DNA of 64,000 nt, taken from NCBI GenBank assembly GCA_001179505.1, contig CDMY01000273.1, positions 1-64,000 of the forward strand, in the 5' to 3' direction. Numbering within the stretch: position 1 is the stretch's first letter; every line of letters starts with the position of its first letter. Origin of the DNA: Vitrella brassicaformis. Its lineage: Eukaryota > Sar > Vitrellaceae. A program made the position numbers and the translations under genes. This document shows positions 9,334-19,750 of the stretch, one piece after another. The notes beneath the pieces are model-generated. The model saw only the letters and a program-made list of their open reading frames with translations. It was not told the origin of the DNA and did not search any database.

Positions 9334-12300
9334 TCACCTTCCCAACAGGAGGAAGAAAAACTCTGAGCTCTCCTCGCTCATCGCCCCCGTTGCACGCCCT
9401 GTGTCCTCCCCCTCCTGATGCTGCTGCCGGTTGCCCAGCGACCGCTCCGATGCCGTCTCGCCCTCCTCGGACGGCACCCTCACGCTCCTCTCATCAGGGC
9501 TGGACGCATCATGCACCTTGGGCCGTGACCATGGGATGACGGGCAGCGACCATGAGGCGTCAGATCCCGCGTCGCTCCGCCGCTCGTCGGGAACGTCCAG
9601 TGAGAGCTCCTCTGGCGCGAGGAGCGACTGGTAGTCGGAGCCGACCTCGTCGCTGACATTGCCCTCGGACTCGTCGGCGATGCACTCGTCGAGGTCGAGG
9701 TTGGGCAGCTCGCCGTCATCGCCCTCTTCTCCTTCCTCACCACCGATGAATGGCGACGGGGGGGAGGTGGTGGTGGCCTGCTGCTTGTGGGTCACTGCTG
9801 GTGGCGTGACGGGCAGGGGGATGGGTGACGTCTGTGTCTGTTTGTCGATGCAGAAGACGTCACTCCTGGCCCCGCTGGGGTGTTGGTGGTCGTTTTGGCC
9901 GTTTGACGAGAGGGTGTCCTCCAGCGCCTCCTCGAGGATGTCGGGGAGGGAATGGCACCGCCGACTCGACGACGACCCGCCGCTGCTGCTGCTGCGGCTC
10001 TCGTTGTCGGCATAGTCGTAATCCTGGTACGGCTCCTCACCCTCTTGACCCTCGATGTGGTGGTGCTGCTGCTCGTGTGCATCCGGCGGTGAGCCGGGGG
10101 GCTGTGGCCAGTCCATGTAGACGTGCGATGGGGGAAAGGACGACCGGAATTCGGACTCGTCGCCCCTGCCCCACGGCTCCCCGTATGACGGCTCGCCGCC
10201 CGCAGTAGCAGCAGCAGCAGCAGCCATGTGGTGGTGGGGATGGTAGTGATTAGCCTCCTCCTCGTGGTGAGACTCTTCCTGGTCAGCGCCGTAGTACGTC
10301 ACATCAGCCTCGTGCTGCTCCACCGTCCCCTCGTCGCCGTGCAAATGACCATGGACATCGTCGGCATAGCCGTCTTCCGTCACGGATGGCTCATACTCAT
10401 GGCCGTAACCGTCGTCCACTGACGGCTGGTCGTCGTATGCACCATGGTGGTGGACATGGTCGTGGTGGATGACCTCCAGCTCGACATAGCCGCCGTCTCG
10501 CCTCTCTGATGTCATCGACAGTGTGTCGTCGACGTACCCCATCTCGCCGTCCATGAGCTGCAGTGGATGGGCCCCCGTGAAGACCTCGCGATGAGTCGAT
10601 GGCGGAGGCGGCCTGTAGAACGGAGCTATGGTCGCCGGGTGGGGAATCGGAGGCCTCGCCGGCTCCTGACTCTCGCCCTGCCAACTGTGGCTGTCGCTGG
10701 GCTGCCCGACATCATCACGTGACCGCACATGAGCGTCAAAACCGGCTCCACGATGGCTGCCTGATGAGGGGGCGGCGCTGGCGCACGGGGCCGTGGCTGG
10801 CCTCGGTGTCTCTTGCTGTGGTTGGGGCGGAGGTTGTGAGGGAGCACCGAACCGCTCGTGTGGCTCGGGGATGCCCTGCGCCCTTCTGGCTGCTCGGGCA
10901 GCCCGCAGAGCGGCTGACTCGCGCAGGAAGGCCTTCATGATCTCGCTCTCGCCGGAATCCTCATCCTCCTCTCCCTCTCGCTCGGCTGCCGAGGGTGCTG
11001 GCGGTGCCAGGGGTGGCGGGACAGGCTGCTGGCTGGGCTCCTGGATGGGTGGCTGGTGCCTGACCGACATGACAGTGATGGGGGGAGGGCTCCAGAAGCC
11101 ATACTGGGGCGGGGGCGGGGGGACGGGGCTCTCGACGTCTGCTGGCGCACGATGCTCATCCACCACGGGCATCGTCGGGACCGACGGACGCTCTTGTCTC
11201 GGGGATGGCGCACGATTGGCGACCACATGCTCGTCTGTCAGCGGCTCGACGGCGATGCCAAAGGGAGGCCGTGTGTCGACTCGTCGGCCGCGAGGCATGA
11301 CGTCTCCCGGCGGGGGCGAGGGCGACTCCTCCCCGTCAGCTTGAACCGACGACACAGGGGACTCGCACACCCCCTCCCGCTCCCTGACCAGAAGCGGCGA
11401 CGAGTGGGCGTGCCGCCGCGACCTCAGTGGCAGCCGGAGGGTCTCGCGGGTGGTGCCGGTGGCATACAGGGGCTGGCTGAAGGGGTCGGCGATGCGCACC
11501 TCGAACGAGAGGCCGACCGCGTCTCGGATGAGGTGCCATGACCGGCTGACGGTCATGGAGTCGAAGGGCGGGGGCTGGTCCACGTCTTCATCCTCACCCT
11601 CACCCTCCCTCTCCCTCTCCTCTGGGTCGTCGTCATCAATAATGATGTCGTCTCTGGGGTTCCTGCCGTAGAGCTGGTAGTAGGCGTCGACCCTTGCATG
11701 TATCTCCTTCTCGTGTGAGGGGTGGAAGGTGGTGCAGACGATGCGCAGGTAGTCGAGGGCCTCTTGCAGGTGCTCCGCCACACGCTGCAGGCATGGCGAC
11801 GGGAACTCAACCTGACACGCACACACACACAGGAGACACCATGAATGAGGACAGTGTGAGGCTGTTTCGGTGCTTGGGCGGGGCGTGTGTGTGTGTGTTA
11901 CCTGTGCGTCGACGGCGAGTAGGTTCATGAGGCAGAGGTAGTGTGTGAGCCGGTGGGGGTCGCTGGGCGAGTACTCGGGGAACAGCGCCTTGAGCACCGT
12001 CACGGGATGCGCCCGCTGCTCGTCGCCCAACTTCTCAATCGTCTCACGAAGCCGCTCCATCGCCTACACAACACCACCACACACACACACAGTGGGCCCT
12101 GTGCCATCATGTGATCTGTCGGCCCAAAGCTCACCTCTTCGCCGTCGACGGTGTGGCTGAGCACCCGCAGTGCCAGCCATCGGTAGGTGGCGTCCTGGTC
12201 GTCCTCCATGACCTTCTGCCGCCACTTGCCCTCGGCCACACAGAGGGACGACACACTGCCGCCCCTCCTGTCGCAGTGTGGGGGCGACAGCGATGCCGGC

Positions 12301-13943
12301 ATGTCGGGCAGCCGGGAGGCCGAGTGGCTGCGGTGGGGGGCGTGGGGGTTGGTCTGCACCGATGCGACATCCATGTCGTCGGAGGGCTTGCGGACCCTGA
12401 TCCATTGGCACACAAGAACGAGCCGATGACAAGTCGTGCATTCAGGCGTGTCTATGCGTTTTCTTTGTCTCGCTCACGTCGTGGTGGGTTCTGGTGGTTG
12501 TGGCTGCTCTGCTGGCGGGGGTCGCGATGATGAGTGTGGTGTGGATGAGGGTGCCTGGGAGTAGGGGGTGGTCGGGGGGTCCTCGGGGGTGCCCTTCGAC
12601 TCAGACACCGAGGGCGACGACACAAACGGCCTGACGTGCCCAAAACAAGGAAACACGCCAGTTCTTGTCAAGAACTGTTACAGCTTTATCTCTTCTGTCG
12701 TGTGGCTTACGCATCACTGGGGCGAGGCGCCTTGTTGGACCTACACAGACACACAGACACCCGAACAGAGAAATGCTCCTGCATGCTCCCTTCCTTGCCC
12801 ACCCCCCCTCATGGTTTATTCTCACTGTCTCTGCGCCCAGAACCGCATGTGTGACGCCCTCGTGTTGAAGAGCGCCTGCTGGTCGCGCAGCAGCGCCTCC
12901 ACACTCTCATAGACACCCAGGATGGGCCCAGGCAATGGCGGCGACATGCTCTCCAGCCGCCTCGCCAGCCCCCGCCCCTCCTGCCGATACCGCACATGAG
13001 GGTCGCCCTTGGTCTCGTCGCTGGCCCTTGCGAACGCCCTCGCGTCAAAAATGTTGATGAGGCTGACACGGATGCTGCCGCCGTACCCCTGCATGGCCTG
13101 CGCGCAGACGAGCCAAAAATCGCCGCGCTGCCCGACCATCCAGACGCCGCTGCTGCCGTCCGCCACAGGGATGGGCTTGCCCAGCCGCCGCTCGAGCTCG
13201 GCAAAGACCTTCCTGCGTGTGGCGTTGTCATTGGTCGAGGGCCGGCTCTTGATCAGGATCTCGCCCCGCCGCGTGCACTTGAGGGACTGGCAGTCCTTCC
13301 GGGTGGAGATGGTGTGTGTGACGGCGGTGCTGAAGAGCTTGTCGGGCCTGCACTCGGCGACGGGCAGCTGCTGCTGGTGGTGGGCGTCGGCCGTGTGTCG
13401 GTTTTTCTTGCGGCCTTTGCCCTTCTTCCTGGTGTGCACCAGCGGCCAGAGGACGGGCCCGATCTTGGTGCGGAGGAGCTCCGTCTGCACGGCGGTGGTG
13501 ACGTCGTCTTCATCGGCGCCCCCCTCCTCGAGCTGCTGCAGGGGGATGGGGTTGGCCTTCAGATCTTCCTCCGTGATGCGGATGGGCGGCTCAATCCTCC
13601 CGGTGCAACTCAACAGCCGAAGCAGTGGCTCCCTGCAGACAGACAGACAGACAGACAACCACACCCAACGACACACACAGAATGAGCCGAATCCACGATG
13701 ACCATGCATAGCCGTGCCGTGCTGTGGTGTGCAGTCAGTGGTCGTGTGTGCGTACCATTTGTCCCATGCCTTCTTGCTGCGAAGGACGAGAGGGAGGTGC
13801 GCCGGCGCCATTCGCGCGAGCAGCAGATCCGGCGCCACGAGACAGACCTCAGAGATGCATGGCTCGTGACTGCGCGCTGAACTCGATGAGGCGCAGGTCT
13901 CGCCACAGCTCATGTAACCGGACGAGGCACCGAACAGCGCCAT
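9334..13943 (-). CDS. large protein of unknown function with His/Asp-rich and Pro-rich regions
   Basis: Seven exons join in phase to 1,359 residues: 13756-13943, 12826-13632, 12711-12740, 12478-12630, 12135-12396, 11902-12063 and 9334-11811. Residues about 60-330 form a compact folded region (RTKIGPVLWPLV; GSSGVWMVGQRGDFWLVCAQ; SLINIFDARAFARASDE) that I do not recognise. Residues about 420-600 are helical (KWRQKVMEDDQDATYRWLAL; VTVLKALFPEYS) and may be an ARM/HEAT-like or bundle segment. The last 700 residues are disordered. They include DDDDPEEREREGEGED, proline runs, and a stretch at about 10200-10490 rich in His with Asp/Glu (HHDHVHHHG; HYHPHHHM followed by an alanine run). I found no signal peptide or membrane segment. 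A 167-bp dispersed repeat ends 142 bp upstream of the ATG. Function is unknown, and the first exon could start further upstream. Confidence 0.75.
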
Positions 13944-14084
13944 CTGGTTCAGCGATGCTGCGGGACGAAATCCCGAGACTGCGGCGGTTCCCTACCGCAT
14001 TGGGAGGACAAGGTGAAGCGCGTGAAGCCCAAATGAGATTGGGGAAAGGTCTGCGAGCTTGGCTGCTGTCTGCGAGCTTGAAGT

Positions 14085-14252
14085 TGGAGTATCAGCAGTA
14101 GCTCGGGGTAGCGAGTAGGAATGTGACGAAGCCGAAAGAAGCATTCAGTGACGACGGAAGTCTCATGGACACGCAAGCTTGGGTCCACAACCATCGCAAT
14201 TCATGTCTCGTAGATCTCGCCCGTGTAACCCGGTCTCCGCTCTAACTCCCCC
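14085..14252 (-). repeat. 167-bp dispersed repeat, copy 1
   Basis: From ttggagtatcagcagtagct to gctctaactccc this is about 93% identical by eye to 18102-18268, in the same orientation. On the minus strand both copies encode a related peptide (VDPSLRV.ET.VVTECF.RLRHIPTRYPELLLIL pattern, with the substitutions mostly changing amino acids). It lies just upstream of the ATG of the 13943 gene. Confidence 0.85.
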
Positions 14253-15192
14253 TCTCGCTCGTCAGCTTTTGCTTGTCGTTGCTGCCGAGCGCTCATCATG
14301 AGGTGTTGGCGGTCAGCGAGATCGTCGAGAAAGAAACAGACGAGGTGCTTTTTCGGCTGTTTATCAGCTCACAGCAGCTCGTCAAGCCATGCGGATGACG
14401 CTTGGAGAGATGGGAGGCATCTTGTGCTCTTGCTACCACCTCCGCATCACCACGCGGCTTGGTACGGCACTCACATGCAGATCATGAACATGCAAGTGTG
14501 CCTTTCATTGTTCTGGCTGGCTGTCTGCCCCATCTATCTGCCTTTCCTGCCTGTCTGTCCTTTTCTAGGTCCAGACTCGGCTGCGGCAGAAGACACACAC
14601 ACACGTAAGCATGTGTCAATGTGAATTGTGTTTGTTTCTTTTGTTGGCTTCAGGGCTTGTGACAAAGCGCCACGCAAGCATCCTGAAGACCATGGTGCTG
14701 ATGTGTCTGCAGCCTGAGCTGACCATTCTTGGGTCGCTCTGCTGTCACAGACATCAGCTACTTACCTGACGGTCGATAGCGCCTTTATTTCTATTGCTTA
14801 CCTTTTCTCGGCGCCTTTTGTGTGTGCCTTTTTCGCTCTTTTTTCTTGTCTATACGGTCAGTGATGGTGGGTTTGCTTGCCTGTGTTGGCTTATATTGTC
14901 TCCCCCTCTTGACCGTATAGGTGAGCGAGGCATTAGAAGCACATGACGTGGCAAACATGCATGCCAGCTTGCTGAGTCAGATAGAACAGCCCTGCATGAG
15001 AACTGCTCTGTGTCAGTTTCTCGAATCACAAGAGAGACTGCAGGCCATGCGGATATTCACGGCCACGTGAGGGTGTACAGTCCTCACGAGTCGTGATGTC
15101 CGTGCACACGTGGCTGCTCTCAATCTTCCCATCTTCTAGATAGGTGGCTCTCGCCTCACACAGTACCTCTATGAGTGTCTGTGGCGATTCTG
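14253..15192. other. no intact gene; short coding-like relics on the plus strand
   Basis: A plus-strand frame at about 14264-14395 reads EVLAVSEIVEKETDEVLF then RLFISSQQLVKPCG and stops. Another at 14653-14767 (GLVTKRHASILKTMVLMCLQ) follows a good acceptor-like cttcag. These have protein-like composition, but I could not build a gene. They may be remnants of a mobile element or of a decayed gene. Confidence 0.35.
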
Positions 15193-15889
15193 AGGTCTAT
15201 CTCAGTCGTCCCTCGCTTTTGCCATTGCGTCGCTCTGTGCCTTGTGTGTCTATGAACACACAGTGGCATTGGCATGCAATGGGTAAGTCAGACACATTTG
15301 TTTTTGTAAGACATCTGTGATGTCTTTCTGGTGTGTGGCTCGACCTAGCTGTCTGTCTTTGTGCAGCGAGCGAACACACACATGTGTCTAGACGAGCTGA
15401 GACCGCATCAGGCCAGCTGCGCTATTTGTGCGCTGTGCTGTTATTGCTTTGCCTAATGCCCCCTCTGAGCTCAATGCCCAAGGAGTGAGCCAGCAATTGA
15501 GAGTCAGGCTAGGTTTTCAATGAACCCACTTAGGACGCAGAGCGTCATCAATGCATTTTGTGTATGCATGCGACACTCCACCGTGCGCTGGTCCGTGACT
15601 CAATGCTGTACATTTTTGATTTTGCGTGAGGGACATCTGGACTTTGAAATAGAGGTGACGAATCACTTGGTGCAGCCATGGCACATACTCTTCTGACTGC
15701 ATCTGAGCAATCACATCACTCTCTAAGTCCTTTCCCTCTCGCACGTACTGTCAATGTGTTCCTTGATCAAAAGTATGACTGCACGCAGACCAATTCCTCA
15801 TGGAATCGATCAACAGCAGATCACTTCTCTCTCAGTCAGTTCTTTCTCAGCCCTCATCAATCAATGCACATCTGTCATCCATCGATCAA
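15193..15889 (+). repeat. 0.7-kb direct repeat, copy 1
   Basis: About 98% identical to 16190-16887, in the same orientation. The copies differ by roughly ten substitutions and one inserted T. The copy runs straight into the N gap, so its true right end is unknown. No open reading frame of note is shared. Confidence 0.9.
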
Positions 15890-16189
15890 NNNNNNNNNNN
15901 NNNNNNNNNNNNNNNNNNNNNNNNNNNNNNNNNNNNNNNNNNNNNNNNNNNNNNNNNNNNNNNNNNNNNNNNNNNNNNNNNNNNNNNNNNNNNNNNNNNN
16001 NNNNNNNNNNNNNNNNNNNNNNNNNNNNNNNNNNNNNNNNNNNNNNNNNNNNNNNNNNNNNNNNNNNNNNNNNNNNNNNNNNNNNNNNNNNNNNNNNNNN
16101 NNNNNNNNNNNNNNNNNNNNNNNNNNNNNNNNNNNNNNNNNNNNNNNNNNNNNNNNNNNNNNNNNNNNNNNNNNNNNNNNNNNNNNNNN
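15890..16189. other. assembly gap, 300 N
   Basis: Exactly 300 undetermined bases sit between two near-identical direct repeats. The round number suggests a placeholder, so the true number of repeat units is unknown. Any open frame crossing it is meaningless. Confidence 0.98.
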
Positions 16190-16887
16190 AGGTCTATCTC
16201 AGTCGTCCCTCGCTTTTGCCATTGCGTCGCTCTGTGCCTTGTGTGTCTATGAACACACAGTGGCATTGGCATGCAATGGGTAAGTCAGACACATTTGTTT
16301 TTGTAAGACATCTGTGATGTCTTTCTGGTGTGTGGCTCGACCTAGCTGTCTGTCTTTGTGCAGCGAGCGAACACACACATGTGTCTAGACGAGCTGAGAC
16401 CGCATCAGGCCAGCTGCGCTATTTGTGCGCTGTGCTGTTATTGCTTTGCCTAATGCCCCCTCTGAGCTCAATGCCCAAGGAGTTAGCCAGCAATTGAGAG
16501 TCAGGCTAGGTTTTCAATGAACCCACTTAGGATGCAGAGCGTCATCAATGCATTTTGTGTATGCATGCGACACTCCACCGTGCGCTGGTCCGTGACTCAA
16601 TGCTGTACATGTTTGATTTTGCGTGAGGGACATCTGGACTTTGAAATAGAGGTGACGAATAACTTGGTGCTGCCATGGCACATGCTGTTCTGACTGCATC
16701 TGAGCAATCACATCACTCTCTTAAGTCCTTTCCCTCTCGCACGCACTGTCAATGTGTTCCTTGATCAAAAATATGACTGCACGCAGACCAATTCCTCATG
16801 GAATCGATCAGCAGCAAATCACTTCTCTCTCAGTCAGTTCTTTCTCAGCCCTCATCAATCAATGCACATCTGTCATCCATCGATCAA
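16190..16887 (+). repeat. 0.7-kb direct repeat, copy 2
   Basis: Partner of 15193-15889. It begins at the first base after the gap and ends at atcgatcaa, after which unique sequence follows. Confidence 0.9.
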
Positions 16888-17086
16888 CCAGCCGGCAGAC
16901 CAATCGACCAACAGACGGCAAGATAGCACTGAGTGAGTGACGAGACGATAGAGAGAAAAATACTTCTGTACATATACAGACGTACATGACGTCCATATGT
17001 ATACGTACACACAGCTTCACTTGCACTAGCCCCCTGTCTTCGTGAGCTCTTGGGTGCCAGCTAGTGCGCTGTTGTCTTGTAGAGCC

Positions 17087-18019
17087 TCATTCGTCTGGCT
17101 CAGATCCATCGTCACTGTCTCGCACCTCTTGCAGCATATGGCCGAGCACTCGACATTCATCTGTCGTGTGATTGAACAGCGAACGTTCTCGTCGCGTAGA
17201 GCAGAGACGACAGAATAGTTGCCGGCGCTCTTGGGCGGCACCAGCAACGGGCAATAATACCACAGTCGATGCTCCCTGTCCTGTATTGCGTCCAGACAGG
17301 GTGTGCGGGTCAGATGGACCATGCGTACCGTCACCGAGCTCCGCAATAATGCGAGCGGCCATACGGCGCATCTTTTCGTGAGTGAAGTCCACCTGCCCGA
17401 TGAACACACTCCACAGAAAAGCACACATTGGTTCGCTCTGAGCACCCAGACGCACGATCATCTTCTGTACGACGTCGTCTTTTGTGCGCCTTTCTGTACC
17501 ATACGCCTTGTTGACGGCAAGTGAGAGACGATCAAGGTCTCCAAGATTATCCATGAAGCCCTTGCTCTTGTCATAATCCCACCTGTCGTATTCGACATTT
17601 GTCTGTGTGCGCCTCTGCTCGATGCTCGGCTCATATCTGCGACGCAGAGCCAACAGAGACACATACTCATCGTGTGTGGTGGTTGCCTCCTGGACCGTTC
17701 CTTGATAGTCCTTGCCCTCTGTGGCCCTATCCAGTGCTCTCCACAACATCCATCTTCCCATCCTCATGTTGCGGCGTTGGACATCTGTGAGCGACTCGTC
17801 AGCGAGCAGCACCGACAGCTCGTCATCGGTTGACGGATGGAAGTACTTGGCCATGCCATCGATGCCATAGAACATGCCAGCAAACGACTGATGCCAGCTG
17901 TGGTAGTCGCTCTCTTTGCCGCTGAAGCGAGGAGGGTTGGCGGCGATGCCATCAGCCATCTTGTACCACAACTCACTGTGTGTCACTTGTTGGATGACGT
18001 CACGTTGTTTGGTCATCAT
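17087..18019 (-). CDS. Gag-like protein (copia/UBN2 type)
   Basis: An intact 310-residue frame. The ATG at 18019 is chosen because the upstream in-frame codon is GTG. The N-terminal half has the copia Gag pattern: PPRFSGKESDYHSWHQSFAG (the FxG..xYxxW motif), then helices (SLTDVQRRNMRMGRWMLWRA; LALRRRYEPS; VVQKMIVRLG). Near the C-terminus CRLCSTRRERSLFNHTTDEC gives CX2CX10HX4C, a lengthened version of the CX2CX4HX4C zinc knuckle used for RNA binding. Such proteins form the capsid of retrotransposon particles. The frame has no stop codons, unlike a decayed element, and no pol gene follows. The stop of the upstream small frame overlaps this ATG as TGATG. It is either a recent element missing its pol in this assembly or a domesticated gag. 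Confidence 0.7.
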   Translation of the reverse strand: MMTKQRDVIQQVTHSELWYKMADGIAANPPRFSGKESDYHSWHQSFAGMFYGIDGMAKYFHPSTDDELSVLLADESLTDVQRRNMRMGRWMLWRALDRATEGKDYQGTVQEATTTHDEYVSLLALRRRYEPSIEQRRTQTNVEYDRWDYDKSKGFMDNLGDLDRLSLAVNKAYGTERRTKDDVVQKMIVRLGAQSEPMCAFLWSVFIGQVDFTHEKMRRMAARIIAELGDGTHGPSDPHTLSGRNTGQGASTVVLLPVAGAAQERRQLFCRLCSTRRERSLFNHTTDECRVLGHMLQEVRDSDDGSEPDE

Positions 18020-18213
18020 CACCGGGAGATGGTGTCTCGCCAGATGGTGAGGGAGTGCACGCCAGATGGCTCATCATACCCGAGGTGGGCGTTCATAACC
18101 AGTTGGAGTATCAGCAGTAGCTCGGGGTAGCGAGTAGGAATGTGACGAAGCCGGTAGAAGCATTCAGTGACGACGGGGGTCTCACGGACACGCAAGCTTG
18201 GGTCCACATCCAT
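18019..18213 (-). CDS. small 64-residue frame upstream of gag
   Basis: It reads MDVDPSLRVRETPVVTECFY, continues through RLRHIPTRYPELLLILQL, and ends WRDTISR. Its first half lies in the 167-bp repeat and is shared with an 81-residue frame at 13949-14194, so the peptide travels with the repeat. The differing positions are mostly amino-acid-changing, so I see no sign of purifying selection. Its stop TGA (18021-18019) shares one base with the gag ATG. Function is unknown. Confidence 0.4.
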   Translation of the reverse strand: MDVDPSLRVRETPVVTECFYRLRHIPTRYPELLLILQLVMNAHLGYDEPSGVHSLTIWRDTISR

Positions 18214-18268
18214 CGCAATTCATGTCTCGTAGATCTCGCCCGTGTAACTCGGTCTCCGCTCTAACTCC
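18102..18268 (-). repeat. 167-bp dispersed repeat, copy 2
   Basis: Partner of 14085-14252. It lies about 80 bp upstream of the gag ATG. Both copies therefore sit just 5' of a minus-strand start codon, as an element promoter or 5' leader would. Confidence 0.85.
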
Positions 18269-18335
18269 CGCTACCATCACGTTTTCCACAGCTCGCACAT
18301 GAAGAGAGCGCCTCCACTCTCCGCTCTAGAAAGGA

Positions 18336-19380
18336 ATGCATGAGGAGGACATCGCTTGCATGGATCGTGAAGAAGACGACTCTTCGCCGTTCGACCCATG
18401 GCAGATAGACGTTCCGTCTGCGGATGGGGTGGCGACCAGCAATATAGAGGTCGCGGAAGGCAGCCTGCAGACAGCAATGACTTCCCTCACTTGCGCTCTG
18501 TTGATGTTTTGCGTGCAGGAAATCAAAGACTGTATGTTTCAAGACGGTCAGTGGTACTTCCTGGTGTCGTACGCGTTTCTGGATGACTCATACAACACAT
18601 GGTAAGCATCACCGTACCAGGGACATCACGAAGGGCCCGCAGTGCGTTTGTGTTTTAACAGTGCCGGTCATTGGTCGCCCTGTTGTGGGTGCGCGCGTGT
18701 GTGTCTGTAGGGAGCCTGAGGCATCTCTGCAACAGTCGCTGCCCGAGTCGCTGCAGACAGTGTGTGAGCAGCTGAAGCAGAACGCCCAGTACGCCATCGA
18801 TGACATCAGAGAAGTCCAGTAAGCAGACACGGTCACTCACGGCACACCCGTCCGTCCCACACCCGTGAGGATGCTGCGCCTGCCTTCCTTGTGCTGTCGC
18901 ATCTGTGTGTGCACTGCAGGTACAACAAGCCTGACTCCAAGTACTACTTTCTGATCAAGTGGTTGGGGTTCGACGAGAACGAGTAAGCCGCATCGCATCG
19001 CCAGGCAGGCAGGCAGCTATGTGACGCCATTCACACAAGTAAGAGTGGTGTCCTCTCCTCTGTCTGCATCAGAAACACATGGGAGCCGGAGGAGAACATT
19101 CTGGATACCGACTTGTGCTCGAGTTTGAAGCTCAAGTCGCTCGGGCCATGGTGAGACGGGCACCACCACAACCACACCTATCAATCGCATATGATGCTGA
19201 TGGATGGATGGCATGTCTGTGTGTACGTCCCTGGTTCGTGCTGTTTGTTTCAGGTTCACTGCGTTGGTGCCTCAGATTGAGAGCGAGCCTGTGCAGCCGT
19301 TGCCGCCCAAACCTTCCCCCTCTGCTGGAGATGATGCCGCGTCGCCGCCCGACCTCGATACGGACTCAGAGCCCTTTTGA
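18336..19380 (+). CDS. double chromodomain protein
   Basis: Six exons join in phase to 190 residues: 18336-18449, 18519-18601, 18711-18818, 18920-18982, 19073-19150 and 19254-19380. An acidic head is followed by a first chromodomain (IEEIKDCMFQDGQWYFLVSY, then DDSYNTWEPEASL). A helical linker leads to a second chromodomain (QYAIDDIREVQ, YYFLIKWLGFDENENTWEPE, then ENILDTDL). In the second, the NTWEPE signature and the cage Trp of the KW position are present, with Phe where HP1 has the last cage Tyr. In the first, the cage Trp is replaced by Tyr (FLVSY). Chromodomains usually bind methylated histone tails in the nucleus. The first intron (69 bp) is in frame; splicing it out joins the chromodomain properly. 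No chromoshadow domain is seen; the C-terminus is a short Pro-rich tail. The gene starts 68 bp after the 167-bp repeat. Confidence 0.85.
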
Positions 19381-19750
19381 TGCATGGCGGTGCCTAGCCG
19401 GCTGACCACTCGTCCTCTCTGGCTGGCCCATTTGTTTCTGTCCATACGTTCTGTTTTCTTGCGAGACTGTGTGGACGCCCTGGACCTTGCATGTCTATTG
19501 GATGGACAAGGAATGGGCGGGATGATTGGATAGGAGGAGACGGTGCGGCTGGGGGGGCATGGGGGCGGGCTCGCAGTCTCAGACGGAAGACTCGCATTCT
19601 TGACGTGTTGGTGAACAGCATCTGTGCGCCATCGTCAAGGCAGCGCTAGCGGCCTAATTTCTACAGCCGCTCACCCACAAACAGGAGACTTCAGCTTCCA
19701 ACGGCCCCTCGACTGCAGCGCAGCGCGTGTTGTGGTGATTGGAAAGCATC
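19381..19750. other. intergenic, promoter of the dynein gene
   Basis: A 370-bp spacer between the chromodomain gene and the dynein gene. I see no open frame or motif worth naming. Confidence 0.5.

Larger units (their letters stand above)
17087..18268 (-). mobile_element. retrotransposon fragment (Gag region only)
   Basis: This contains, on the minus strand, the 167-bp repeat, a 64-residue reading frame and a Gag-like frame in tight succession. No protease, integrase or reverse transcriptase was found downstream (towards 16888), where the direct repeats begin. No long terminal repeat pair with matching target-site duplications could be defined. It is either a truncated Ty1/copia-like element or a captured gag gene. 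Confidence 0.55.

Noticed and set aside
15678-16317. Open frames crossing the first run of N.
   Set aside because: They are artefacts of translating undetermined bases.
14085-18268. A complete LTR retrotransposon with the 167-bp repeats as LTRs.
   Set aside because: The repeats lack TG..CA ends, the flanks show no target-site duplication, and no pol lies between them.
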